A stretch of 64,000 nt of DNA, taken from Chenopodium formosanum. Its lineage: Eukaryota > Streptophyta > Magnoliopsida > Caryophyllales > Amaranthaceae. The stretch lies in NCBI GenBank assembly GCA_024500155.1, contig CM044871.1, positions 36,806,228-36,870,227 of the forward strand. The letters run 5' to 3'. This document shows, in pieces, positions 54,466 to 64,000 of this stretch; within the stretch, counting starts at the first letter, position 1; each line of letters begins with the position of its first letter. The translations under genes were made by a program, and so were the position numbers. Under the pieces are notes generated by a model. It saw only the letters and a list, made by a program, of their open reading frames with translations. It was not told where the DNA came from and did not search any database.

Positions 54466-57192
54466 TGTAATACCCCGTATTTTTATGTATTTTTATAAAA
54501 TATTTAAGTATTAATAAAATGTATTGTCAAGGGCTCAAGTGTTTTAATTAAATATTTTAAAGGGTTAAAATATTTTAAATATAAATTTTTATAAAAGTAA
54601 AATATGTTTTGGGCCAAACGCTTATTAATTATTGGGCAATGTAAATTATTCCTACACACTCTTATTGGAATAACTCATTCCAAAACCCATAACTTAAGCC
54701 ATACCCCATAACTCAAGCCCACATTTTTATAAGCCCAAATTTAACCTTACACTCTCTACTCTATAAATACCCCATGAGTCTCCAAAAATATCCCACACAA
54801 AAAAAGTTAGTCTTATTATCTCTCCCCTTTGTTTTATTAATTTGTGTAATTATAATTATTGATTTATGGGTTTTGATTTTATTGTTTGAAATTAATTTAA
54901 TTAGTATCAAATTTTATTTTGATGATTAAACTTTATAATTTTCAGATTTTGTAAATTTTATAATTTAGGGTTTTTAATTATTGAAAATCATGATTTTAGG
55001 GTTTTAATGAATAATTGATTTAGGGCTTTTATAGTAATGATGTTTTGAAATTTTGGTGATTATAACTACTTATTAGTTTAACTTAATTCCAGATTATTTT
55101 GAACACGCAAATTCATGTTTTAATTATTATATTTCAGTTCGTTAATATTAATCCCGATCAGGTTTTGAACTCCTCCGATTTTGATAAAAATAAAGTAGTG
55201 TTTTTCGTATGAAAACAACGTTTTAAAAAGACTCACTACCTTTGGTAGTGAGCACCACCCTATCGTGGCCAAATTCAGCTTCTAAATATGATTTTTGGGC
55301 AGTTTTTGATTTTTAACGAAGTTTTTTTTTATGCTTTAAATTTTATCCTTGAGTTTAAAAGGGGTAAGAGATAATTTAATGTTTTTATGGATAAGTTAAG
55401 TATAAAGAAGTATTTTGATGAAGTTTTAAAGGGTTTTTTATTAGTTTAAAATGTTGGAATTTTATTTAAAGTAGTATAATTGTGATTTTTAATAAAAGGG
55501 TGTGATTATCCATTTAAAAGAAGTTTAATTAGGGGTTTTAAAATAATTTTCAGATTATTATAAGTTATTTAAAGTGAGTTTAAGTTGCTGGAAATTTTGA
55601 ATACAAGGAGAATTAATGTAGTATTATTGTCCCTTAATGTAGGAGACTTAATTCGGGAATTGTTGTAGTGTAATCGGCTACTTTAAGGGCTTATTTGAGG
55701 TACGTTCACGTACTTAACATATTTTGATAATGTAGAATCAAGCTAGGCTTGATTTCAATCAATTACAAGTAGTATCATGCTAAGGTTTATGTATGGAATT
55801 GTGACTTAATGGTGTTGGTGATTGATTTGTGAAGCATGAATTATTTGTGATGGTTTATGGATTGGAAAATTATATTTTGGGTATGTTGTGATTGAACCAC
55901 ACTTTTATTTATGGCATGTTAGAATGCATGATTAATTAAATTACATGTTAATTATGTTAGGAATATTGAAAAGGAATTTTATTATGCTTCAAATAATTTT
56001 TATTGATGCTTTAAGCATGAGGAAGGAACTATATAAGTGTCTATGTACACGAGGAATAAATTGTATGTTGGTGCCTTTGTGCACTTAAGGTGTTTTTAAA
56101 ACCAAGGGATAGGATTTTTGGCGCTTTATGCGTTTAAGGTGTCTTTGACACTAGGGTAGAATTAAAAGGGGTTCAACATTAAATAATATGTGGTCACTAA
56201 TTATTCAAGAATTAAATTGGTATGTTTGGTTGATTGAATAATTATTGTTGATTGATTTATTATGCTTTGAGAATCATCACCAAGTCCAATAACATGTAAA
56301 TAACGTAAAGTGAAAGAGATTTCGCACCAAAATTCTTGGAACGTATATACCTTGAGTATGAACAATGGGGGGAGTTATGGGGTTTTATATTTAACCATAA
56401 CTTCTAATGGAGTACAGGATGCTGTACATTCCTTTTTTATTTATTATTATGCACAGGAATTCAACCACCTTTGAGTGGTTTTGTCGCTGGCACGATTAGC
56501 TCCCGTGTCAGTTAACCTTAATTTATTTGGGGGGAGGGATAGTTGGAAACCCGTTCGATGCGTAATCAACGCTAAACAAATTATTTAGTGCCTAGTTAAA
56601 GAGTCTTGTTGAATGTTATGTGTGCTTGTTCACAAGTGCATTGAGGTAAGGGTGTGTTGATAGGTGAAAGCATGTTAGTGTGTTTATTTACGCATATGTA
56701 CTCAGATTTGCTGATTGTGTGTGTTTGTGTGTTTGGCCATGTCTTTACTTTGGCCCTACGACGACCCATTTTCTAATGGCGAGTAGTGGGGACAAGTAGA
56801 GAGGAGGTTTTCAGGTGATGAAGCATATTCATGAATGGGCATGAGTGAAGAGCGAATCATGCTAGTTCCTATAAGTATATGATGTGTTTAATGCTTTAAT
56901 TATTTATGATATTATTATCATGCATGACTAACGCAAAAGTTTTAAAGTTGGTTTGGTTTTAATAAGGGCCTACAATGGTTCCAAGTTGTAGGATGATTTT
57001 ATTTTACTTTCGTTGGTTGACTTTTTAAGTTGACTTGTTTTGAATGGTTTTGAAATTAGTCTTCCGCTGTGTGTCTTTGATGGTTGCCTTAGCCGTTTTC
57101 ACTGTGGCGGTAATATCTTAGATATTCCTATTTAAATTTTTAAACAGTGCAAAATAGGTATTTTAAAAGAAAGGAATTTCTAGGGTGTTACA
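54466..57192 (+). repeat. Tekay right LTR (2727 bp)
   Basis: Collinear with the left LTR. TATA box at 54762-54769, hairpin at 55232-55252. It has its own insertion relative to the left LTR near 55218-55231 and 55424-55443. Ends GGGTGTTACA at 57192. Confidence 0.9.
54762..54769 (+). promoter_or_regulatory. Putative TATA box, Tekay right LTR
   Basis: TATAAATA, same place as in the left LTR. Confidence 0.55.
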
Positions 57193-57207
57193 AAGTGGTA
57201 TCTGGGA
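57193..57207 (+). other. Second primer-site-like sequence outside the right LTR
   Basis: AAGTGGTATCTGGGA follows the right LTR exactly as the primer site follows the left one, then stops at array DNA. The right LTR therefore once also served as the left LTR of a further copy, or came from recombination. Confidence 0.7.
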
Positions 57208-60200
57208 AGGGGCACCAAACATATATCGCCCCCCAAGGGGCTCGGGCGCGCCTAAGGGCGTCAAACATAAAAATTAATACAAGTATAGACAAGTTAGTCA
57301 GAACAATTTGTTTCTTCATTGATGTTGCTTCAAATACATAAGTCTACTTGTTTCGTCACAGACACTTGTCACCAAGGAGGATCTTAGAAAGCGTCAATTA
57401 TATCATAGACCATCCTAAGGGCTCTTTGTGGGGTGATCCAAGCATGTACCGTTCCATGATATGCCTAAAAATGAGACCGTAATAAAAAAAAATGGCATTT
57501 TCACTATGCTAGAGGCCTTTTTCGCAATTTTATTGGGCCGAAGCATCAAAGTTTTCTATGATCCCCTATCTAGAAGGGGCTCAATAGCCCTAAGGGGTGT
57601 TAGACACATCATCGCCCATCCAAGGGGATCATTAGCCCTAAGTGATGTCAGACATACTATCGCCCATCCAAGGAGATCATTAGCACTAAGGGGCGTCAGA
57701 CACATCATCGCCCATCCAAGGGGCTCATTGGCCTAAGGGGCTTGAGAAAAATCATCGCCCATCCAAGGGGCTTATTAGCCTGAAGGGGCACAAAATATAT
57801 ATCGCCCCCAAGGGGCTTGTCCACCCTAATAGGCGTCAAACATAACAAAAAATACAAGTATATATAAGTTAGCCATAACAATTTGTTTCTTCATTGATGT
57901 TGCTTCAAATACATAAGTCTACATGTTTTTTGACAGACACTTGTCACCCACGAGGCACATAGAAAGCCTCAATTATATCATTGCCCATCCTACAAGCTCA
58001 TTATGTGGCTATCAGATTACGAACCGTTCCAAGATCGCATTTCTAGAAGGGGCTATTTAGCCCTAAGGAATGTCAGACACATCATCGCACATCCAAGGGG
58101 CTCATTAGCACTAAGGGGCGTCAGAGACATCATCCTCCATCCAAGGGGCTCATTAGCCCTAAGGGGCGTGAGACACATCATCGCCCATCCAAGGGGCTCA
58201 TTAGCCCGAAGGAGGACGAAATATATTTCGCCCCCTCAGGAGCTTGGCCTCCTCAAAGGGCGTCAAACACAACAATAAATACAAGTATACATAAGTTAGC
58301 CATAACAATTTGTTTCTTTATTGATGTTGCTTCAAATACATAAGTCTACATGTTTCATCACAGACACTTATCACCTGGGAGGCTCTTAGAAAGCGTTAAT
58401 TATATCATCGCCCATCCTAGAGGCACATTATGGGGTGATCCGAGCGCGTACTATTCCAAGACATGCTTAAAAATGAGACCATAATCAGAAAAATGGTATT
58501 TTCACCATGCTAAAGGCCTTTTTTCGCAATTTCGGTGGGCCGAATGCGTCAAAGTTTTCCATGATCGCCTATCTGGAAGGGGCTAATTATCCCTAGGGGG
58601 TGTTAGACTCATCCTTGCCCATAAAAGGGGCTTATTAGCCCTAACGGGTGGTAGACACATTTTTGCCCATCCAACGGGCTCATTAGCCCTAAAGGGCGTC
58701 AAACACATCATCGCCCAATAAAGGGGCTCATCAGCCCTAAAGGGCGTGAGACACATCATCGCCCATATAAGGGGATCATTAGCCTGAAAGGGCACCAATA
58801 AAATATCGCCCCCCAAGGGGCTCGGCCACGCCAAAGGGCATCAAACATAACAATTAATACAAGTATACATAATTTAGCCATAACAATTTGTTTCTTCATC
58901 GATGTTTATTCAAATACATAAGTCTACATGTTTCTTCATAAACACTTATCACCCAGGAGGTTCTTAGAAAGCCTCAATTATATCATTGCCCATCCTAGGG
59001 GCACTTTATGGGGTGATCCGAGCAGGTACCATTCCAAGATATGCCTAAAAATGAGATAGTAATAAAAAAAATGGCATTTTCACCATGCGAGAGGCCTTTC
59101 TTCGCAATTTCGGGTGGCCGAATGCTTCAAAGTTTTCCATGATGGCCTATCTAAAAAGGCTTATTAATCCTAAAGGGTGTTAGACACATCATTGCCCATC
59201 CAAGGGGCTCATTATCCCAAAGGGGCGTCAGACACATCATCGCCCATCAAAGGGGCTCATTAGCCCTAATGGGTGTCAAACACATCATCGCCCATCAAAG
59301 TGGCTCAGTAGCCCTAAATGGGCGTGAGACACATCATCGCCCATATAAGGGGCCCATTAGCCCGAAGGGAAACCAAACATATATCGCCCCCCCAAGGGGC
59401 TCGGCCGCGCCAAAGGGCGTCAAGCATAATAATTAATACAAGTATACACAAGTTAGCCATAACAATTTGTTTATTCAGTGATATTGCTTCAAATACATAA
59501 GTCTACATGTTTCTTCACTGACACTTGTCACCTAGGAGGCACTTAGAAAGCGTCAATTATATCATCTCCCATCCTAGGGGCTCTTTATGGGGTGATTCGA
59601 GCAGGTACCGTTCCAAGATATGCCTAAAAATGAGACCGTAATAAAAAAAAAATGGCTTTTTCACCATGCTAGAGGCCTTTTTTCGCAATTTCATTAAGCC
59701 GAAGCATAAAAGTTTTCCATGATCGCCTATCTAGAAGGGGCTCAGTAACCCTAAGGGGTGTCAGACACATCATCGACCATCCATGGGGATCATTAGCCCT
59801 AAAGGGTGTCAGACACATCATTTCCCATCCTAGGGGCTCATTAGCACTAAGGGGCATCATACACATCATCGCCCATCCAAGGGGCTCATTAGCCCTAAGG
59901 GCTTGAGATACAACATCGCCCATCCAAGGGGCTTATTAGCCCGAAGGGGCACAAAATATATACCGCCCCCAAGGGGCTTGGCTGCCCCAAAGGGCGTCAA
60001 ACATATTAAAAAATATAAGTATATATAAGTAGCCATAACAATTTGTTTCTTCAGTGATGTTGCTTCAAATACATAAGTTTACATGTTTCATCACAGACAC
60101 TTGTCACCCACGAGGCTCTTAGAAAGCGTCAATTATATCATCGCCCATCCTAGGGGTTCATTATGGGGTGATCCAAGCACGTACCGTTCCGAGACATGCC

Positions 60201-61190
60201 AAAAAAATGAGACTATAATTAGAAAAATGGAATTTTCACCATGCTAGAGGCCTTTTTTTGCAATTTCGGTGGGCCAAGTATGTCAAAATTCTCCATGATC
60301 GCCTATCTAGAAGGGGCTTATAAACCATAAGGGCGTTTGACATATCATCGCCCGTACAAGGGGCTCATAAGCTCTAAGGGGCGTGAGACACATCATCGCC
60401 CATCCAAGGGGCTCATTAGCCCTAAGAGGTGTCAGGAACATCATCGCTCATCCAAGGGGCTCATTATCCTGAAGGGGCACCGAACATATATCACCCCGCT
60501 CCACAAAGGGGATTTTCCAACCCAAAGGGCGTCAAACATTACAATAAATACAAGTGTAAATAAGTTAGCGATAACAATTTGTTTCTTCAGTGATGTTGCT
60601 TCAAATACATAAGTCTACATGTTTCTTCAAAGACACTTGTAACCCAGGAGGCTCTTAGAAAGCGTCAACTATATCATTTCCCATCCTAGGGGCTCATTAT
60701 GAGGTGATCCGAGCACGTACCGTTCCAAGACATGCCAAAAAATGAGACCATAATCAGAAAAATTGCATTCTCACCATGCTAAAGGCCTTTTTTCGCAATT
60801 TTGGTGGGTTGTATGCGTCAAGGTTTTCCATGATCGCCTATCTAGAAGGGGCTCATTCATCTTAAGGGGTGTTAGACACATCATCGCCCATCCAAGGGGC
60901 TCATTAGCCATAAGGGGTGTAAGATACATCATCGCCAATACTAGGGGCTAATTAGCCCTAAGGGGCATCAGACACATCATCGTCTATCCCAGAGGCCCAT
61001 TAGCCCTAAAGGTCGTCAGGCACAACATAGCCCATCCAAGGGGCTCATTAGCCCAAAGGGGCGTCAGACACATCATCGCCCATCCAAGGGGATCATTAGG
61101 AGAAGGGGCACCAAACTTATCCCCCCCCCCAAGGGGCTTGGCCGCCTCAAAGGGCGTCTAACATAACAATGAATACGTGTATACATAAGT
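57208..61190. repeat. Complex tandem array: 48-bp submonomers in about 578-bp higher-order units
   Basis: Higher-order units are marked by ATATATCGCCCC-like anchors at about 57225, 57801, 58227, 58805, 59383, 59963, 60491 and 61118, giving lengths of about 576, 426, 578, 578, 580, 528 and 627 bp. Each unit has a constant part (ATAACAATTTG, CAAATACATAAGTCTACATG, GGGGTGATCCGAGCA, GGCATTTTCACCATGCTA, TTTTCCATGATCGCC) and three to six copies of a 48-bp submonomer (GGGGCTCATTAGCCC, GGGGCGTCAGACACATCATC, GCCCATCCAA). Length differences are mainly about 48 bp or multiples. Because 48 is 16 codons, both strands read through as repeated peptides; these are not treated as genes. Confidence 0.92.
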
Positions 61191-61560
61191 CACTACTACA
61201 AAAATGATCAAAGAGAACCAAAAAAAGAGACCCGTTAATTAAAAAACCGGTCTCTTTGTTTCAAGAGACCCAATGTCATAGATAACCAGTGTCTTTGTTA
61301 TTGTGTTGTGAGGTGAAAATTTAATGGAGACCATTTATCATAGATAACTGGTCTATTGTAGTTTTTTTATTTGAAATTTAATAGGGGAGAGACTTGTATG
61401 CAACTTAACCTATCTCTCTTAAGTTTATCTATTTGAAAATTAAAAAAGGGAGAGACCACTATGCAACTTAACCGGTCTCTCTTAATTTTTTTCAAAAAAA
61501 AAAAAAAAGGGAGAGACCTGTTGCAACTTAACTGGTCTCCCTTATTCACCAAAATAATAT
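61191..61560. mobile_element. Second CACTA-type terminus, different family, truncated
   Basis: Starts CACTACTACAAAA at 61191, inserted in the array constant part after ACATAAGT. Terminal-region motifs GAGACC and GGTCTC alternate through 61550. One 8-bp stem GGTCTCTT-TGTTTC-AAGAGACC lies at about 61246-61268. Three longer units carry GCAACTTAACYRGTCTC (61399, 61460, 61523). It joins Ogre-like LTR DNA at about 61590, so the rest of the transposon is lost. The frame at 61367-61552 is a repeat translation. Confidence 0.75.
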
Positions 61561-61589
61561 AAATGAAACCCTAACACTACTCCACTATT

Positions 61590-63625
61590 GTTAATGCATG
61601 TGTGAATATACTTGGCACTCATAGGATGTGGGAATTGACGTATACGATTAGGGACAAAGTAAAGTAAGGAGTCGCCAACAAGTTTTTAAGGAACTTGTAA
61701 ATCGTTCACGGATCATAAAAGGCAACCATGAGAAAGGGACAACAATAGGCAACAACGATTGACCCGTGAAGGTTACACCCCATTCATAATCCATGAGATT
61801 ACTAAGTCCATATGGTTCAGAATCACGAAAGGAGAATCGGGGATGATGGTACGAAGTGAGTCATGGAGTCACATTCGCCCGTATTGGCTTCTACTCGATT
61901 CTTATAGTGAAAAGTGATTCATGCGATCTCAAAGGCATGGAAACAAAAATTTAATTTGCTCCACACTATTATTAAGCTAACTTTGTTGAATATTAATGCA
62001 ACATATAATTCTAAAATATTTGTGATCACTTGATTAAGAAACAAGATTGAAAAGGAACCTAAACCAGTTGTCCAAATTATCTTATTAGGTGTGATTTTCA
62101 ATTACATATTCCCTTTAACATGAAATATGGTGATCAAACATAAAATAGAATAAACATTAATATTGGAAGCAATTTAACATTGATAGAGTTAGTCAAATCA
62201 AAAAATAAATAAACCTAATCATGATACTAGCAATATAAAATAATAAAAGTAATTAAGTGAATTAATTACTCACTTTCAACGTTTCCTTGAATTGCTACAT
62301 CATGAATAAATTATTAGTAACTTCAATAAATATATAAATAAAATGGAAATTAAATTAAAGAAAAAGTAGAGTTGATTTGGTCAAAACCCTCAGTTATTCG
62401 TACCTTTAACGCCTTGGTTTAAGGACGGAACATCTGGTGTTGTATGGACTCCTTGGAGTGCTTAGGGAAAGAATGATGTAATTAGGAATATAGGTTTGAG
62501 GCTTAGAATATGAGAGAAAGAGCAGAGAATGATTTTTTGTGTAAAAGAGAGAAAGAGAGAATGATTTGATGCCATGATTGTTGAGGATTGAAAAGAGGGG
62601 AGATATGAGCTCTAATTATAGAGAAAAAGAAGGGTCGAAAAAACAAGATAAGATCCGAATTAAATCGGAATAAAACTCCATAGACTACAGTTTATGCGGT
62701 TTTTGTTTCCATCATATCTTTTGATCCAGAAATCAGAATAAGATAAATAAGATATCGTTAGAAAGCTCTTGAAGTCTATTTTCTTACACAGTAAAAATCA
62801 GATTAAAATGTTTTATATAATAAAAGATATGGCGAAAATAGTGAGACGGTGTCAGTTTTTGATAGAGTTTGACATTTTATTCATATCTTTTCCTTTATAG
62901 CTCGGGATTGATAGTTTAATATATCATTGGAAAGATAATTTCAAGGGCTATACAACCATATAAAATTTTGATAAAAAATATGAGGCACGAAACTCATATC
63001 TGACTATCTTTAAATGTCTTTCAATTCGGATAGAAATAGGATTTACAAAAAGAAAAGTTTTATTCAATTTCAAACTCTTTAATCTTATCTTTTCAAAAAG
63101 GATAATTAAGATCTTTTAGAAACTTATAGAAGTTTCTAATTAATCCTAATTTGTTAAGGAATGGTATTTAATAATTTGGACCCTCCACATGATCATTGGG
63201 TCGTAGGTAAGGTGGACTTAGGTTCATTTTGGGCTCAATTTAATATTTTGGCTATAACTTACTCATAATAACTCGGATTTGGGCTTATAATATATCATTG
63301 GAAAGATCTTTTCAATCCCCATACAATTATTAAATCATTGGACACATATTATTGACAAAAATAAAAAAGATTAAACGTTTTTATAAAAAGGACACAAAAT
63401 GAATTATTTTAAAGGGCAGAAGATGAACTTTTTGTTGGTGTAAAGGCATGAAAAGAGGAAAATAAGTTATGGTTTGGGGAAATAGAATAGAACTTGGGTT
63501 TGTTTATGAAATGGATATATGGATTTAAGCACTCCAAGATTAAATACTCAACCCGACCAATAATGGCGGTGAAAGGTTGTTCATCATCGGGTTTGATTTT
63601 AGGGAGACATTTTTAGGTGTCTACA
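61590..63625 (-). repeat. Ogre-like LTR C
   Basis: Collinear with the LTR at 3.6-5.6 kb. Starts TGTAGACACC on the minus strand at 63625, preceded by a polypurine tract, so it is a 3' LTR. Its inner-to-outer end stops at a CACTA fragment. A TATA-like site (TATAATTA, about 62619) is degenerate. No gene. Confidence 0.8.
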
Positions 63626-63643
63626 GAAGCCCCCACTTTGACT
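63626..63643 (-). promoter_or_regulatory. Polypurine tract of Ogre-like copy C
   Basis: Minus strand AAAGTGGGGGCTTC directly before TGTAGACACC, as at 5620-5603. Confidence 0.75.
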
Positions 63644-64000
63644 GAGTTTGTAGAAACGTCAGTTTCGACAACGATAGTCAAAGTAGTTGATAGGGACAGA
63701 GAATGATTTAAGATGTTCTGCAATCCTTAATCACTCTGTATACGCCGATACCTGCAGAAAAATGTTAGTTCCACAGATAAAAGAGTAAAGGCATATAATA
63801 CGTATCTGACAATAGTGTATCAGTGGCAAATGAGTTTGGCAGCTTCCTATGTTTGAATGAATCCACCAGATGACGTTTGTTGAAATGCTTTCCATGCTTG
63901 AGGAAAGCCGACAGATGAATTTAGTAGCTTTCTATGCTTGAAGAAATCTACCGGATGATACTTTCCATGCTTGAGAAAAGTCGACATATTAATTTGGCTG
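63644..64000 (-). mobile_element. Ogre-like copy C, 3' internal region (partial)
   Basis: Continues collinear with 5621-6000 of copy B. From about 63830 it enters the same 73-bp repeat family (GAGTTTGGCAGCTTCCTA, then GAATTTAGTAGCTTTCTA). It is cut by the window end. No gene. Confidence 0.75.

Larger units (their letters stand above)
46080..57192 (+). mobile_element. Tekay-type Ty3/gypsy chromovirus, long LTRs, decayed interior
   Basis: LTRs at 46080-48810 and 54466-57192 (TGTAATACCCCGTA ... GGGTGTTACA), a primer site after the left LTR, RT then integrase remnants on the plus strand, and the 3' phrase 'gaggacgaaacttcttttaa' with a polypurine tract before the right LTR. This set is characteristic of Tekay/Del elements. 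No frame longer than about 100 codons survives inside. The outer flanks share no duplication: GGGTCG on the left, and a second primer-site-like sequence on the right. Confidence 0.85.

Noticed and set aside
57461..58278. Repeat-protein genes in the array (plus-strand frames of about 91 codons)
   Set aside because: Frames exist only because the unit is 48 bp; they end at the constant part and have no promoter or start context.
57208..61190. CRISPR-like repeat spacing
   Set aside because: Units are contiguous and similar throughout; there are no unique spacers, no cas genes, and the DNA is plant.
61570..61590. CACTACTCCACT as another CACTA terminus
   Set aside because: Only seven bases match, and no terminal-region repeats follow.

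Overview
This 64 kb window is plant nuclear DNA, most likely from a eudicot with a large, repeat-rich genome. The evidence is the set of plant-specific element families: Sirevirus-type and Tork-like Ty1/copia, Athila, Tat/Ogre and Tekay Ty3/gypsy, CACTA transposons with CACTACTACAAAA ends, and a Tourist-like MITE. The species cannot be named from the sequence. I found no intact host gene, tRNA or rRNA. Every long reading frame is a decayed transposon gene, a repeat translation or a low-complexity frame.

Layout. (1) 1-9.7 kb: two Tat/Ogre-like Ty3/gypsy copies on the minus strand (A and B) that share one LTR at about 3.6-5.6 kb. Copy B keeps a broken gag but has no pol; copy A has lost gag as well. 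(2) 9.8-18.4 kb: a Sirevirus-type copia element on the minus strand with gag, protease, integrase, RT/RNase H and an extra env-like ORF. It sits inside an Ogre LTR and has lost its own 3' LTR. (3) 18.4-20.4 kb: pieces of Ogre LTR, with a tRNA-Arg-type primer site. (4) 20.4-30.3 kb: a Tork-like copia element on the minus strand with two 1309-bp LTRs. (5) 30.3-41.8 kb: an Athila-type element on the minus strand, split between gag and protease by a 7.6 kb non-autonomous LTR element with target duplication GTTCC/GGAAC.

(6) 41.8-42.3 and 57.2-61.2 kb: one tandem array with higher-order units of about 426-627 bp, each carrying several 48-bp submonomers. It is split by about 15 kb of inserted DNA. 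(7) 42.3-45.9 kb: a CACTA element with a left terminus, terminal-region repeats at both sides, possible captured exons and a 162-bp Tourist-like MITE. (8) 46.1-57.2 kb: a Tekay-type chromovirus on the plus strand with 2.7 kb LTRs and a heavily mutated interior. (9) 61.2-61.6 kb: the terminus of a second CACTA family. (10) 61.6-64 kb: a further Ogre LTR, polypurine tract and 3' repeat region.

How it fits together. The window is a stack of insertions and recombinations, not a functional operon-like region. Several junctions are not simple insertions: a shared LTR, one copia with unmatched flanks, and a primer site lying outside a right-hand LTR. These point to recombination between element copies. 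The least-described parts are the 48-bp/578-bp array, the 42-bp array of five hairpins in the Tekay 3' region, the GTTCGATCGAAC-type palindrome cluster in the non-autonomous LTR, and the possible gene capture in the CACTA element.
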